Shown here: positions 54,673-63,224 of the stretch, piece by piece
How the letters are laid out: each line of letters opens with the position of its first letter
How positions within the stretch are numbered: the stretch's first letter is position 1
Assembly (NCBI GenBank): GCA_013141505.1
Contig: JABFQX010000054.1
Coordinates: 1 to 63,224, forward strand
Direction of reading: 5' to 3'
DNA length: 63,224 nucleotides
From: Methyloglobulus sp.
GTDB lineage: Bacteria; Pseudomonadota; Gammaproteobacteria; Methylococcales; Methylomonadaceae
The notes under the pieces: generated by a model
Database searches by the model: none
The model's input: only the letters and a program-made list of their open reading frames with translations
What the model was told of the DNA's origin: nothing
Program-made: the position numbers and the translations under genes

Positions 54673-55320
54673 TTAGCTAATCTTATAAATCATATCTTTT
54701 TTATTGTATTCACACAAATCAGCAATCACACAGCTGCCACACTTTGGTTTTCTGGCAACGCAAGTATACCGCCCGTGTAAGATTAGTAAATGATGAGCAT
54801 CTTTTTTATGGCTATTGGACACCCATTTATTCAGATTGCGCTCCACCTCCAAGACATTTTTTCCAGGGGCAATTTTGGTTCGGTTAGACACCCGGAAAAT
54901 ATGGGTGTCTACGGCAATCGTAGGTTGACCAAATGCCGTATTCAAAATCACATTCGCCGTTTTCCTGCCAACACCCGCCAAGGCTTCAAGTTCGAGCCTG
55001 CTTTCCGGCACTTTGCCGTCATGTTTTGCCAGTAACTGTTGGCACAGGGTAATGACATTGGCAGCCTTAGCGTTAAATAAGCCGATGGTTTTAATGTAAT
55101 TTCTCAAGCCATCCAAGCCTAATGCCAAAATAGCTTCTGGTGTATTGGCAAGAGGGAATAACAGCGCAGTTGCCTTGTTGACGCCTTTGTCGGTTGCTTG
55201 GGCGGAAAGCACCACGGCGATCAATAGCTCAAACGTGGTGGCATAATTCAATTCGGTAGTAGGTTCGGGAGTGGCTTCGGCTAAGCGGTCGAAAATGGCT
55301 TGTCGTTTTTGTTGATTCAT
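54673..55320 (-). CDS. nth: Endonuclease III
   Basis: A 215-residue Nth. The helix-hairpin-helix LEALAGVGRKTANVIL with catalytic Lys, the catalytic Asp in IAVDTHIFRVSNRT, and the [4Fe-4S] Cys in CVARKPKCGSCVIADLC are visible. It removes oxidised pyrimidines and nicks AP sites. It follows rnfB after 11 bases, the standard rnf-nth neighbourhood. Confidence 0.95.
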   Translation of the reverse strand: MNQQKRQAIFDRLAEATPEPTTELNYATTFELLIAVVLSAQATDKGVNKATALLFPLANTPEAILALGLDGLRNYIKTIGLFNAKAANVITLCQQLLAKHDGKVPESRLELEALAGVGRKTANVILNTAFGQPTIAVDTHIFRVSNRTKIAPGKNVLEVERNLNKWVSNSHKKDAHHLLILHGRYTCVARKPKCGSCVIADLCEYNKKDMIYKIS

Positions 55321-55331
55321 TTTGGCTGCAA

Positions 55332-55910
55332 TTAAACCGATGATCTATCAGCATCGCTAGCTGACCGCATAAGCAATAGGGCTTCTTTCTGCTTCCTTGC
55401 CTTTTCCGTTTTTTCTAGTACTTCATGTACTTTGCGACGATTTCGAGCTTCGTAGCGGCGCATCGCAGTTAATTTCTGCGCGAGTCTTTGCTCGGGTGAC
55501 GGCTGGACAGCAAGCGGTTTCATCACGATGCAATCCACCGGGCACGGCGCAACGCATAACTCACAACCGGTACACTCCACTGCAATCACCGTATGCATCA
55601 ACTTCGCCGCACCCAAAATGGCATCTACCGGACACGCGGCAATGCACTTAACGCAGCCGATACAGTCTTCTTCAACAATAACCGCAACCTGCTTCGGTTT
55701 ATGTTCACCAAACTCAGGATTCAAAGGCTTAGCCTTTAATCCTAATAACTCAGCCAGTTCCAAAATACCTTCATCACCGCCGGGTGGACATTGGTTAATG
55801 TCTGCCTGGCCTACTGAAATAGCTTCCGCGTAAGGCTTGCATCCTTTGTACCCACATTGACCGCATTGAGTTTGAGGAAGGATGGCGTTGATTTGGTCGA
55901 TTGAAATCAT
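55332..55910 (-). CDS. rnfB: RnfB/RsxB-like iron-sulfur protein
   Basis: A 192-residue ferredoxin-type protein. The N-terminal cluster motif is [17 protein letters not shown] with a fourth Cys in NQCPPGG, and two ferredoxin [4Fe-4S] sites follow ([15 protein letters not shown] and [15 protein letters not shown]). The N-terminal membrane helix of full RnfB is absent: the protein starts directly with [16 protein letters not shown] charged helix ([20 protein letters not shown]) ends it. No other rnf genes are in the window, so it may act alone as an electron carrier or join a distant Rnf complex. Confidence 0.85.
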   Translation of the reverse strand: MISIDQINAILPQTQCGQCGYKGCKPYAEAISVGQADINQCPPGGDEGILELAELLGLKAKPLNPEFGEHKPKQVAVIVEEDCIGCVKCIAACPVDAILGAAKLMHTVIAVECTGCELCVAPCPVDCIVMKPLAVQPSPEQRLAQKLTAMRRYEARNRRKVHEVLEKTEKARKQKEALLLMRSASDADRSSV

Positions 55911-56183
55911 CCTTTGATTATATCGGATTAACTATAATTCCTCACCATAGATAGATTTTAAAATGCTGCAATCAAAGTGCATAAAGAACTATCTTCAGCA
56001 ATAGAAAATATCCAAATAAAAAACGATCTGGATACTGGATTCTTGATCCAAATCAACACAATTTGCCTATAACGATATACATTAATGCGGAAACGCAATG
56101 AGCTAACAAGCGACCGAAGTTCTTTTTATGCCCCAGAAACAGCGGTAGTTAAATATAAAAATAATTTTAAAGGATGATAGTTT

Positions 56184-56567
56184 ATGAAAAACATATTTTT
56201 TTTACTGGGCTTGCTGTTGTCGGCAAATGCAGTTGCGGGCGCACGTACAGGGCATCATGGCGACTTTATTGTTACCTGCCATCCGCCAAAATTTATTCAA
56301 GAAAAGCCGCTCGACAACTCTGAAGTTACCGCCTTTCAAGAATTCGAGTTTACGACTTCGGATAATACCGATGGCAAGACCATAAAGGTGTGGGTTAATA
56401 ATAAACTACTTGATGTTGCGATAGTGCCGCTTCCAAGCGGGCATTACCGCGTCAAGGGTAAGTTGCCAGAACCTTTGCTGGAAGGTAAGGCCTGGATAAA
56501 AGTGACTTCCGAAAGCAATGACGGTTGCAATGCTTTGCGGGCATGGAATGTTTACATCAAAAAATAG
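56184..56567 (+). CDS. Small secreted hypothetical protein, predicted beta-rich
   Basis: A 127-residue protein I do not recognise. AAGGATGATAG precedes the ATG. The signal peptide MKNIFFLLGLLLSANAVAG should leave ARTGHHGDFIVTCHPPKF as mature start. The rest suggests a single Ig-like or CopC-like beta domain (FEFTTSDNTDGKTIKVWVNN, ending RAWNVYIKK) with two Cys, near 32 and 116, that could form a disulfide. His residues near the N-terminus might bind metal; this is only a guess. It stands alone between rnfB (divergent) and metG (convergent). Confidence 0.65.
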   Translation: MKNIFFLLGLLLSANAVAGARTGHHGDFIVTCHPPKFIQEKPLDNSEVTAFQEFEFTTSDNTDGKTIKVWVNNKLLDVAIVPLPSGHYRVKGKLPEPLLEGKAWIKVTSESNDGCNALRAWNVYIKK

Positions 56568-56602
56568 CCTCGTAAGACTTAGTCATAGCTAGTCGGTTTT
56601 AT

Positions 56603-56775
56603 CGTTCCCACGCTTTGCGTCACTGCCATTAAGTTAAGCGCTTCCCAACCATGTAATCCGTTGGCTGAGCGGAGCCGAAGCCAACACTTCGCTTCGACTC
56701 CCCTCAGCGAACACACTAAGCTTAATGGCAATGACGCTTTGCACGGGAACGCAGATAGGGACGCTCTGCGTCCCA
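56603..56775. repeat. REP element split by a nested insertion
   Basis: CGTTCCCACGCTTTGCG at the left and CGGGAACGCAG plus GGGACGCTCTGCGTCCC at the right are the same hairpins that flank the RAYT gene at 32469-33127. The first hairpin is interrupted by a 115-base element (56620-56734). Confidence 0.7.
56620..56734. repeat. 115-base nested element with inverted ends
   Basis: Begins TCACTGCCATTAAGTTAAG and ends in the near-complement of TCATTGCCATTAAGCTTAG (three differences in 19). It is flanked by CGCTTTGCG (56611-56619) and CGCTTTGCA (56735-56743), a likely 8-9 base target duplication. The middle is a GAGCGAAGC-type palindrome related to the one at 45057-45113. Confidence 0.7.
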
Positions 56776-56850
56776 CACCGATGAAGCGAGATACGGGATT
56801 GCCAAACAGCAAAATTGATTATATTCATGTTCAATGTCCGACGGAACTAA

Positions 56851-58884
56851 CTACTTAACCCTCATCCCCGCAACCGCCCCGTCATCAGGGCTCAACACAA
56901 AAATATCCGTCCCACCCGGCCCTGCAGCGAGAACCATGCCTTCGGATAAGCCAAACCTCATTTTACGAGGTGCAAGATTGGCTAAGACCAAGGTTAAGCG
57001 ACCTTCCAATTCTTCCGGTTTATAAGCTGATTTTATGCCTGCAAATACGGTGCGGGTTTCATCGCCGATATCGACGGTTAGTTTCAGTAATTTGTCCGCT
57101 TCCGGCACTGATTCTGCCTTGATAATCTTGGCAATCCGTAAATCCAGCTTAGCGAAATCGTCGATTTGGATAGTGTCGGCGATGGCTTCAAATTTCTTGG
57201 CTTTTAGCTCGACATTAGTGTTATTGCTGGTTTTTTCCAGATTTTCTTTGGAATCTTCAATAATTGCGGTGATTTTGTCTGGTTCAACCCGGGTCATCAG
57301 AGGCTGGAAGTCGTTGATGGGATGGTCGCCTAAAAATAAGATTTCATTCGCCCAACTTTGTGGGGCGATATTCAAAAACTGCTCGGCTTCCTTGACCAAA
57401 ACGGGCAACACGGGTTTGAGATAAGTAGTAAGAACGCGGAACAAGTTGAGCCCCATCGAACAGACACCATGTAATTCCTGGTCTTTGCCGTCTTCTTTTG
57501 CGAGTAACCAGGGCTTTTTGTCATCGATATAAGCATTGGCCTTATCTGCTAACGCCATGATTTCACGCATGGCTTTGGCGAACTCCCGCGTTTCGTATAA
57601 TTCTGCAATAGTTTCGTTGACATTAACAAAATCGGCAAACAATTCCGGCTCTGAACAATTTTCAGATAAGCGGTTAGCAAAGCGTTTACTGATAAAGCCG
57701 CTACATCGGCTGGCAATATTGACGACTTTTCCAACCAAATCGGAATTCACCCGCTGGCTAAAATCATCGAAATTAAGGTCGATGTCATCAATCCCAGCGC
57801 TGAGTTTGGCGGCAAAATAATAGCGCAGGTATTCGGGGTTGAGGTGGTTCAGATACGTCCTGGCCGTGATAAAAGTGCCACGGGATTTGGACATCTTCTC
57901 GCCATTCACCGTCAAAAAGCCGTGTGCGAAAATGGCGCTGGGTGCCCTGAAATCCGCGCCACTCAACATCGCAGGCCAGAACAAGGCGTGGAAATAAATG
58001 ATGTCTTTGCCGATAAAATGGTACAACTCAGCGTCGCTGTCTTTGCGCCAGAATTCATCGAAATCAAGTCCTTGCTTGTCGCAGAGATTTTTAAAGCTCG
58101 CCATATAACCAATAGGCGCGTCCAACCAAACGTAAAAATATTTGCCCGGCGCATCTGGGATTTCAAAGCCAAAGTACGGCGCATCACGGCTTATGTCCCA
58201 CTGATTCAGGCCACCTGCCAACCACTCAGCCAGTTTATTGCTGACTTCTGGCTGCAAATGTCCTGCAGTCGTCGTCCATTCGCGCAGCATGTCATTGAAG
58301 TTTTCGAGGTTGAAAAAATAATGGACGGAATCTTTTGGAACAGGTTTTGCCCCAGAAATTGCTGACACGGCATTTTTCAACTCGGTTGGGGAATACGTCG
58401 AGCCGCACACTTCGCAACCGTCACCATATTGATCAGCCGCGCCGCACTTGGGGCAGTCGCCCTTGATGAAGCGGTCTGACAGGAACATTTTCTTGACCGG
58501 ATCGTAGCCTTGGGTAATCGTCCGCGAGGTGATATGCCCGGCATCGCGTAGCCGCTCATAGATTAATGATGAAAGCGCCTTATTTTCTTGGGAATGGGTG
58601 CTGTGGTAATTGTCAAAAGCCACGCCGAATTCGTTGAAATCTGCTTGATGATCTTTGCCGACGTGGGCGATGAGTTGCTCCGGCGAAATCCCTTCCAAAT
58701 CCGCCCGCAGCATGATGGGTGTACCGTGGGTATCATCGGCACAGACGTAATAACACAGGTTACCGCGTTGTTTTTGGAAGCGCACCCAGATGTCAGTTTG
58801 GAGATATTCAACCAAATGCCCGATATGGATGGGGCCATTGGCATAGGGCAAAGCACTGGTGACAAGGATTTTTCTATTAGGCAT
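56851..58884 (-). CDS. metG: Methionine-tRNA ligase
   Basis: About 677 residues from ATG at 58884 (an upstream TTG start is rejected). The class-I motifs are [12 protein letters not shown] and [10 protein letters not shown]; the zinc knuckle is [21 protein letters not shown]-terminal EMAP/Trbp111-type tRNA-binding domain ([20 protein letters not shown]) accounts for the last ~110 residues, as in E. coli. It charges tRNA-Met. It is divergent from apbC, a conserved arrangement, with a MITE-like repeat in the gap. Confidence 0.96.
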   Translation of the reverse strand: MPNRKILVTSALPYANGPIHIGHLVEYLQTDIWVRFQKQRGNLCYYVCADDTHGTPIMLRADLEGISPEQLIAHVGKDHQADFNEFGVAFDNYHSTHSQENKALSSLIYERLRDAGHITSRTITQGYDPVKKMFLSDRFIKGDCPKCGAADQYGDGCEVCGSTYSPTELKNAVSAISGAKPVPKDSVHYFFNLENFNDMLREWTTTAGHLQPEVSNKLAEWLAGGLNQWDISRDAPYFGFEIPDAPGKYFYVWLDAPIGYMASFKNLCDKQGLDFDEFWRKDSDAELYHFIGKDIIYFHALFWPAMLSGADFRAPSAIFAHGFLTVNGEKMSKSRGTFITARTYLNHLNPEYLRYYFAAKLSAGIDDIDLNFDDFSQRVNSDLVGKVVNIASRCSGFISKRFANRLSENCSEPELFADFVNVNETIAELYETREFAKAMREIMALADKANAYIDDKKPWLLAKEDGKDQELHGVCSMGLNLFRVLTTYLKPVLPVLVKEAEQFLNIAPQSWANEILFLGDHPINDFQPLMTRVEPDKITAIIEDSKENLEKTSNNTNVELKAKKFEAIADTIQIDDFAKLDLRIAKIIKAESVPEADKLLKLTVDIGDETRTVFAGIKSAYKPEELEGRLTLVLANLAPRKMRFGLSEGMVLAAGPGGTDIFVLSPDDGAVAGMRVK

Positions 58885-59019
58885 GGGAGCTTGAAAAGAG
58901 GTCAAAAATAAAAGGCATTATGGCATAATCCGAGGCTACTTGGGAGATTGGGAAGCTGTGGGGCATGGTGGGTAGATTTGCTGTAAAATGGTGAAACTAG
59001 GTGGACTTTAAAAAAGCCT

Positions 59020-59158
59020 GTCATCTCGGCATGGATTGCCGAGATCCAGAGGCCAGGGATGGCAACGTCAAAAATGTAGTGACCGCTATAGGAAAAATAC
59101 GCTTTATTGTATTTCACATCCTTGTGATCTGGATTCCGGCAGTCCATGCCGGAATGAC
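59020..59158. repeat. MITE-like element, second copy
   Basis: Inverted arms of 30 bases at 59020-59049 (starts GTCATCTCGGCATGGATTGC) and 59129-59158 match the arm type of 34170-34378. Each arm is internally palindromic, and where the arms differ the changes tend to keep pairing within an arm. It fills the metG-apbC divergent gap and could affect both promoters. Confidence 0.78.
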
Positions 59159-59256
59159 GACATTGCAATCATTAAAGACATATATTTCCTCAAGATTGTA
59201 CAAGTCTTATCCATTTAACTTATCGACAATATGAATAACCCCAGGACTTTAACCAA

Positions 59257-60348
59257 ATGACCGAAATAGCCAAAACCGACATAGAAAATGTGCTTAAATC
59301 CATCATCGACCCAAACCACGGCCTCGATCTGGTTTCCGCGAAATCCGTGAAGTCGATAGCCATCGAAAACAACGCCATCACTGTCAAAATAGAATTAGGC
59401 TATCCGGCTCTTAGCTATCACGCGGAATTGCAAGCCCTTGTTGAAGAACAACTAAAAACGCTGGCAGGTATTGGCTCGATTTCCGTTGAAGTAACCAGCA
59501 AAATCATCTCCCACGCCGTCCAACAAGCCCTAAAGCCCCAGCCCAACATCAAAAACATCATCGCCGTGGCATCGGGCAAGGGTGGCGTGGGCAAATCCAC
59601 CACCGCCGTCAATCTGGCATTGGCATTGGCGGCAGAAGGCGCTAATGTCGGCATTCTGGATGCGGATATCTATGGCCCCAGCATCCCGACCATGCTCGGC
59701 CTGTCCGGTTATCCCGAAAGCCGCGACAACAAAACCATGATGCCCAAAATTGCTTACAACATCCAAACCATGTCCATTGGTTACCTGGTGGATGCAGGCC
59801 AGGCCATGATCTGGCGCGGCCCGATGGTGACCAATGCCTTGCAGCAATTGCTCAGGGACACCAATTGGGACAATGTCGATTATTTGATCGTAGACCTGCC
59901 GCCTGGCACCGGCGACATCCAACTGACCTTATCGCAGCAGATTCCCGTCAGCGGCGCGATTATCGTCACCACGCCGCAAGACATCGCCCTGATTGATGCC
60001 CAACGCGGCCTGGGTATGTTCCAAAAAGTGAATGTCCCCGTACTGGGCATAGTCGAAAACATGAGTATGCATATATGCAGCAACTGCGGACATAGCGAGC
60101 CTATCTTTGGCACAGGCGGCGGCGTGGTGATGGCGGAAACCAATCATGTCGATTTTCTGGGTGCTTTGCCTCTGGATATTAACATCCGCATACAAGCCGA
60201 TTCCGGTCAACCGACTGTTGCCGTTGATCCAAACAGCCCAGCGGCGCAGATGTACAAAGCCATTGCCCGTAAGGCGACGGCAAAACTGGCGTTGAAAGCG
60301 AAAGATTTTAGTACGCGGTTTCCGAATATTGTGATTCAAAATAGCTAA
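59257..60348 (+). CDS. apbC: Iron-sulfur cluster carrier protein ApbC (Mrp/NBP35)
   Basis: A 363-residue P-loop protein. An N-terminal DUF59/MIP18-type domain (~95 residues) is followed by the deviant Walker A SGKGGVGKSTTAVNLA, the DADIYGPSIP motif, and DYLIVDLPPGTGD. The CSNC pair in HICSNCGHSEPIFG bridges the shared [4Fe-4S] cluster in a dimer. It delivers clusters to apo-proteins. It is divergent from metG and convergent with the integron integrase, 19 bases between stops. Confidence 0.94.
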   Translation: MTEIAKTDIENVLKSIIDPNHGLDLVSAKSVKSIAIENNAITVKIELGYPALSYHAELQALVEEQLKTLAGIGSISVEVTSKIISHAVQQALKPQPNIKNIIAVASGKGGVGKSTTAVNLALALAAEGANVGILDADIYGPSIPTMLGLSGYPESRDNKTMMPKIAYNIQTMSIGYLVDAGQAMIWRGPMVTNALQQLLRDTNWDNVDYLIVDLPPGTGDIQLTLSQQIPVSGAIIVTTPQDIALIDAQRGLGMFQKVNVPVLGIVENMSMHICSNCGHSEPIFGTGGGVVMAETNHVDFLGALPLDINIRIQADSGQPTVAVDPNSPAAQMYKAIARKATAKLALKAKDFSTRFPNIVIQNS

Positions 60349-60367
60349 CGGGCTGAACCGGCCAGCA

Positions 60368-61357
60368 TTACAGTTGATCCAAAGGGCTGGCCACGCCCTT
60401 GCCGCCCTTATTCAACACATGCGTGTAGATCATCGTCGTACTCACATCCGCATGACCGAGCAGTTCTTGAACCGTGCGGATGTCATAACCGCCTTCCAGC
60501 AAATGCGTGGCGAAGCTATGCCGAAACGTGTGCGGCGTAGCCGCCTTGGTTAAGCCCGCATCACGCGCCGCTTGCTTCACCGCCCGTTGTATCGCCTGTT
60601 CTTGCACATGATGGCGGCGTACCGCTTGGGTGCGAGGATCAGTTGAAATCTTTGCCGCTGGAAACACATATTGCCAACTCCACTCCTTAGCAGCATTGGG
60701 GTATTTGCGTTCCAAAGCGTATGGCAAATAGACCGAACCAAAACCCTGTGTCAGGTCACTTTCGTGTAACGCCTGAACCTTGGCCAAATGCGCCTGTAAG
60801 GTCGCCGACAAGGTGACCGGTAACATCGTCACCCTATCTTTAAAGCCCTTGCCATCGCGGATTAAAATTTCACGGCGTTTAAAATCAATGTTTTGTACCC
60901 GCAAACGCAAGCATTCCATAATCCGCATCCCCGTCCCGTATAGCAGACTGGCAATCAACCATTGCGTACCGTCCAACCGTGACAGAACCGCCTGAATTTC
61001 ATCGCGGTTTAACACCACGGGCAAGCGTTTAGGATTTTTTGCTTGCTCCACGTTATCCAACCACGGCAATTCCACTGCCAACACTTCTTTATATAAGAAC
61101 AATAACGCGCTTTTGGCCTGGTTTTGCGTGGAAGCGGACACTTTGCCTTGCACTGCCAGATACGTCAAAAACTGCTCCACTTCCGCCGCACCCATTTCAC
61201 GCGGATGGCGCTTGCCAAAATGCAGGATAAAGCGCTTAATCCAGTCCGTATACGCTTGCTCCGTGCGGATACTGTAGTGCTTTAAACGAATTTTCCCCCT
61301 GACCTGATCGAGCAGTTTGGGTTCTTGTACAGGAATATTGGCTACAACTGATTGCAT
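60368..61357 (-). CDS. intI: Integron integrase IntI
   Basis: A 329-residue tyrosine recombinase of the integron class. The SAM-like N-terminal domain ([20 protein letters not shown]) is followed by the catalytic domain: Arg in [15 protein letters not shown]-x-x-R in [14 protein letters not shown], His in [15 protein letters not shown] and the nucleophile Tyr in the same segment. The IntI-specific insertion [19 protein letters not shown] (about 213-232) separates it from XerCD-type enzymes. It faces away from the cassettes, as in true integrons. No LexA box is obvious upstream. Confidence 0.94.
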   Translation of the reverse strand: MQSVVANIPVQEPKLLDQVRGKIRLKHYSIRTEQAYTDWIKRFILHFGKRHPREMGAAEVEQFLTYLAVQGKVSASTQNQAKSALLFLYKEVLAVELPWLDNVEQAKNPKRLPVVLNRDEIQAVLSRLDGTQWLIASLLYGTGMRIMECLRLRVQNIDFKRREILIRDGKGFKDRVTMLPVTLSATLQAHLAKVQALHESDLTQGFGSVYLPYALERKYPNAAKEWSWQYVFPAAKISTDPRTQAVRRHHVQEQAIQRAVKQAARDAGLTKAATPHTFRHSFATHLLEGGYDIRTVQELLGHADVSTTMIYTHVLNKGGKGVASPLDQL

Positions 61358-61426
61358 TTTATTTAGGATATGCTAAATTCATTCACATGTATGAAATAAA
61401 TGCAATTTTACGTTTTTATAACGGCT

Positions 61427-61454
61427 TAGACAAACCTATGATGCAATGTATTGC
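61427..61454 (+). promoter_or_regulatory. Possible cassette promoter Pc
   Basis: TAGACA at 61427-61432 and TATTGC at 61449-61454, 16 bases apart, lie between intI and the first cassette and point into the array. The -35 is good, the -10 is poor. TATGAT at 61437-61442 is another -10 candidate. Confidence 0.3.
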
Positions 61455-61477
61455 GTCAATTAGGATGTCTAATTGTA

Positions 61478-61484
61478 GTTAGGC
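61478..61484 (+). other. attI core recombination site
   Basis: GTTAGGC matches the GTTRRRY core and sits between intI and the first cassette gene, where attI must lie. Cassette joins are expected after its G. The first cassette reading frame starts four bases later. Confidence 0.75.
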
Positions 61485-61488
61485 ATTG

Positions 61489-61878
61489 ATGGAATCTAGC
61501 AACGAAGTAACATTGAACGATCTATTCGGAATCATTGCGTTTTTAATTTCTGGCGCAGTATGGTTCAGAATAATCCGTTCGCTATTTATACATGCGTATA
61601 ATCCAGCAGTGTTGTCGCAAATATTTTTCAATGCATTCAGTTTGGCTCCTTTGGCATTTTTGGTAAGTTTCGGTGCAGCATTATTTAACATTTACAGGCA
61701 ACCATCTGTGCTTTTACCATCAGTTGCACTTTTAACATCGCTTCCTACCTGCGGCGTATGGCTCGCACACCGCCTTCCTAATAGTGCTGGTCATGGAATA
61801 GTTATACTCTTCTTTTTTATTCCGGCTATTTCTTCGATTTTTTTATTGTGGCTAGCAAGAGTCTTTAGGGTGAATTAA
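61489..61878 (+). CDS. Integron cassette 1: hypothetical membrane protein
   Basis: A 129-residue protein I do not recognise. Four hydrophobic segments cover most of the length (FGIIAFLISGAVWF, APLAFLVSFGAALFNIY, SVALLTSLPTCGVWL and IVILFFFIPAISSIFLLWL). The ATG at 61489 is four bases after the attI core, with no room for a ribosome site within the cassette, so expression relies on sequence supplied by attI. It is followed by an attC site at 61924-62046. Being the first cassette, it is the most recently inserted and best placed for expression. Confidence 0.7.
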   Translation: MESSNEVTLNDLFGIIAFLISGAVWFRIIRSLFIHAYNPAVLSQIFFNAFSLAPLAFLVSFGAALFNIYRQPSVLLPSVALLTSLPTCGVWLAHRLPNSAGHGIVILFFFIPAISSIFLLWLARVFRVN

Positions 61879-61923
61879 CATATGGGCAATACGCTGAATG
61901 TTTAACAAATTTTCCTTAATCTG

Positions 61924-62046
61924 GCCTAACATGGCAGTCAAAGGGACGCGCCGACCGCAGGCGCTTTTTAAGGATGGTGGATTATTTGGGTTCGTCAGCT
62001 TTGTTAACCTTTGCCAACCGGCGCGCCCCTTACTTTTACGTTAGCC
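61924..62046 (+). other. attC site of cassette 1
   Basis: R'' core GCCTAAC at 61924-61930 and R' core GTTAGCC at 62040-62046 bound a 123-base imperfect palindrome. The inner arms GGGACGCGCC and GGCGCGCCCC pair. GTTTAAC near 61904 is an alternative left core. The folded bottom strand is the substrate of IntI. Confidence 0.85.
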
Positions 62047-62082
62047 AGTCTCGAATTTAAAAAATAGAGGGCATGAATTTTA

Positions 62083-62985
62083 ATGAGTGATATTTTTAAA
62101 AAACTGACTTCTCAAAAGCCATTTGTCTATGGGTTAGTCTATTTAGGTTTTATCCCTTTATATGCCATTATGTTTTCATTATTACCAGAAACCAGTTTGA
62201 AATTAAATGATAATTGTCCGGGCTTTATTAGCTGTCTTTACTTCAGTGTTATAACAATAACGACTTTAGGCTATGGTGATATTACCCCTGTGGGAAAGCT
62301 AGGTCAGCTCCTTGCCGCTTCAGAATCCATCTTAGGAGTAACTCTAATTGGTCTTTTTCTAAATTCTTTATCTCATCAACACGGACTTGAAGTGCAAGAA
62401 AATGAAAGGCAGGCGCAAATTAATAAAGACAAAGAAAAAGCAATAAAGAGATTTTCTGCTTTTAATCAACTCGTTGAGTTGAAAATAAACAGGTATAAAA
62501 CCTACACAATTCCAATAACAACCCCAATTAGTGATAGAAAGACTGAATCTGTTAATGAGAATTTTACTTTCAATGACATGCAAGACTTATTTAAAACGAC
62601 GCTCCGCATGACTGACCATCATTTTACTCCGGCAATTGAATATTATTTTGAAAGTCTAAAAGAACTGATTACATCAGTTGAAGAACTTATAAAACTGGGA
62701 TACATACAATATTGGTCAGAGCTAGAAAATTTATGCCTTGAATTTATAACCATCACGAAGAACTTAGATTTCAGCGCCCACATACTAAATCAACCGAATA
62801 CGCGATTAGGTGAACAAAAAGGTTCTGATTTTGATGTGGAAATGATCAAGAACCATATAGGTGATGTAGAATTTCTTCCTAGTAATGGTATAAATGCTTA
62901 TGTTGCGCTGTACTTTCTTATTCGTAGCGGATTTAAGTTCATAAAAGAATACCAACGGCTAGCATCAGAAGTACAAAATGGCTAA
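62083..62985 (+). CDS. Integron cassette 2: two-helix potassium-channel-like protein
   Basis: A 300-residue protein. Two membrane helices (VYGLVYLGFIPLYAIMFSLL and LGVTLIGLFLNSL) surround a pore loop with the K+ selectivity filter TLGYGD (residues 61-66), as in Ion_trans_2 channels. The ~200 C-terminal residues are helical, start with a charged coiled stretch (ENERQAQINKDKEKAIKRF) and match no ligand-binding (RCK) domain I can see. AGAGGG precedes the ATG by about 13 bases. The stop codon lies inside the R'' core of its attC, typical of cassettes. An ion channel is an unusual cassette cargo. Confidence 0.8.
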   Translation: MSDIFKKLTSQKPFVYGLVYLGFIPLYAIMFSLLPETSLKLNDNCPGFISCLYFSVITITTLGYGDITPVGKLGQLLAASESILGVTLIGLFLNSLSHQHGLEVQENERQAQINKDKEKAIKRFSAFNQLVELKINRYKTYTIPITTPISDRKTESVNENFTFNDMQDLFKTTLRMTDHHFTPAIEYYFESLKELITSVEELIKLGYIQYWSELENLCLEFITITKNLDFSAHILNQPNTRLGEQKGSDFDVEMIKNHIGDVEFLPSNGINAYVALYFLIRSGFKFIKEYQRLASEVQNG

Positions 62986-63103
62986 CATTACGCTCAAGCG
63001 GGACGCGCCTTTTCGCGCCGGTTTTGAAAGTTTGTTGTTTTTTCGGCTTCGGTGGCTTCGCCAATCTTCCGTGACAGGCGCGCCCCTTAGCTTTACATTA
63101 GGC
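62980..63103 (+). other. attC site of cassette 2
   Basis: Left core GGCTAAC at 62980-62986 and right core ATTAGGC at 63097-63103 (GTTRRRY with the first base changed). Inner arms GGGACGCGCC and GGCGCGCCCC are identical to those of attC 1. Length is 124 bases. The core changes may lower recombination. Confidence 0.8.
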
Positions 63104-63111
63104 GTTCATTA

Positions 63112-63224
63112 ATGAGTACACCGGTATTTGCCAAAACACCAGAACCACCGTATTACGCGGTTATTTTTTCGTCGCTACGCACTCCGAGCGACAATGGTTA
63201 CGGCGAAATGGCCGATAAAATGGT
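63112..63224 (+). CDS. Integron cassette 3: start of an antibiotic-biosynthesis-monooxygenase-like protein (cut by window edge)
   Basis: An ATG eight bases after the attC 2 core opens a frame that runs off the edge. The 37 residues include KTPEPPYYAVIFSSLRT and NGYGEMADKMV, typical of small ABM-family (ferredoxin-like fold) proteins that are frequent integron cargo. They may act on quinones or degrade haem-like compounds, but most cassette members are uncharacterised. Confidence 0.75.
   Translation, partial: MSTPVFAKTPEPPYYAVIFSSLRTPSDNGYGEMADKM

Noticed and set aside
61358-61478. LexA box controlling intI
   Set aside because: No CTGT-N8-ACAG match is visible upstream of intI.

Overview
The window looks like chromosomal DNA of a gammaproteobacterial (type I) methanotroph of the order Methylococcales. 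The evidence is indirect. It has a complete-looking hopanoid cluster built on a true squalene synthase, several copper-handling genes, and gammaproteobacterial gene orders (ribD-ribE-ribBA-ribH-nusB-thiL-pgpA, trxB-aat-bpt, nth-rnfB, metG/apbC). No methane monooxygenase gene lies in the window, so the lineage is an inference. Most genes are intact housekeeping genes, and many gaps hold palindromic repeats.

Layout. 1-10112 (minus): one tightly spaced run, squalene synthase - shc - hpnG - hpnN - hpnO - copC - copD - dxs (cut by the edge). 10553-13270 (plus, divergent): hpnH, hpnM and an mlaA-type lipoprotein gene. 13327-18846 (minus): a Gfo/Idh/MocA dehydrogenase, then a periplasmic-binding-protein/porin/diguanylate-cyclase set whose cyclase gene is broken by three frameshifts. 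19037-26636: selO and leucine genes (leuA-like, leuD, leuC), with a DUF433/DUF5615 toxin-antitoxin pair, a NucS-like nuclease and a DUF2442/DUF4160 pair between leuA and leuD. 26814-38433: bpt, aat, trxB, then pgpA-thiL, an inserted block (RelE-type toxin-antitoxin pair, orphan gene, REP-associated transposase), nusB and the riboflavin genes up to nrdR. 38666-50712: glutaredoxin, a PhoD-like phosphatase, a sigma-54 activator, three secreted proteins including a multicopper oxidase fused to Ig-like repeats, and corA. 50963-60348: ispG, a three-gene MNIO/bufferin-type copper RiPP operon, nth, rnfB, an orphan secreted protein, metG and apbC. 60368-63224: a chromosomal integron with integrase, attI, two complete cassettes, two attC sites and the start of a third cassette.

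How it fits together. dxs and ispG feed isoprenoid precursors to squalene synthase and Shc. HpnH and HpnG add and trim the side chain, HpnO aminates it, and HpnN, HpnM and MlaA probably move hopanoids or lipids between membranes. Copper recurs: CopCD inside the hopanoid run, a secreted multicopper oxidase, and a Cys-rich MNIO-modified peptide precursor. This fits an organism with a high copper need. The most notable items are the divergent bufferin precursor (12 Cys, mostly EGACG rather than EGKCG), the hopanoid-copper-dxs run, the Ig-repeat/multicopper-oxidase fusion, and the integron with an ion-channel cassette.
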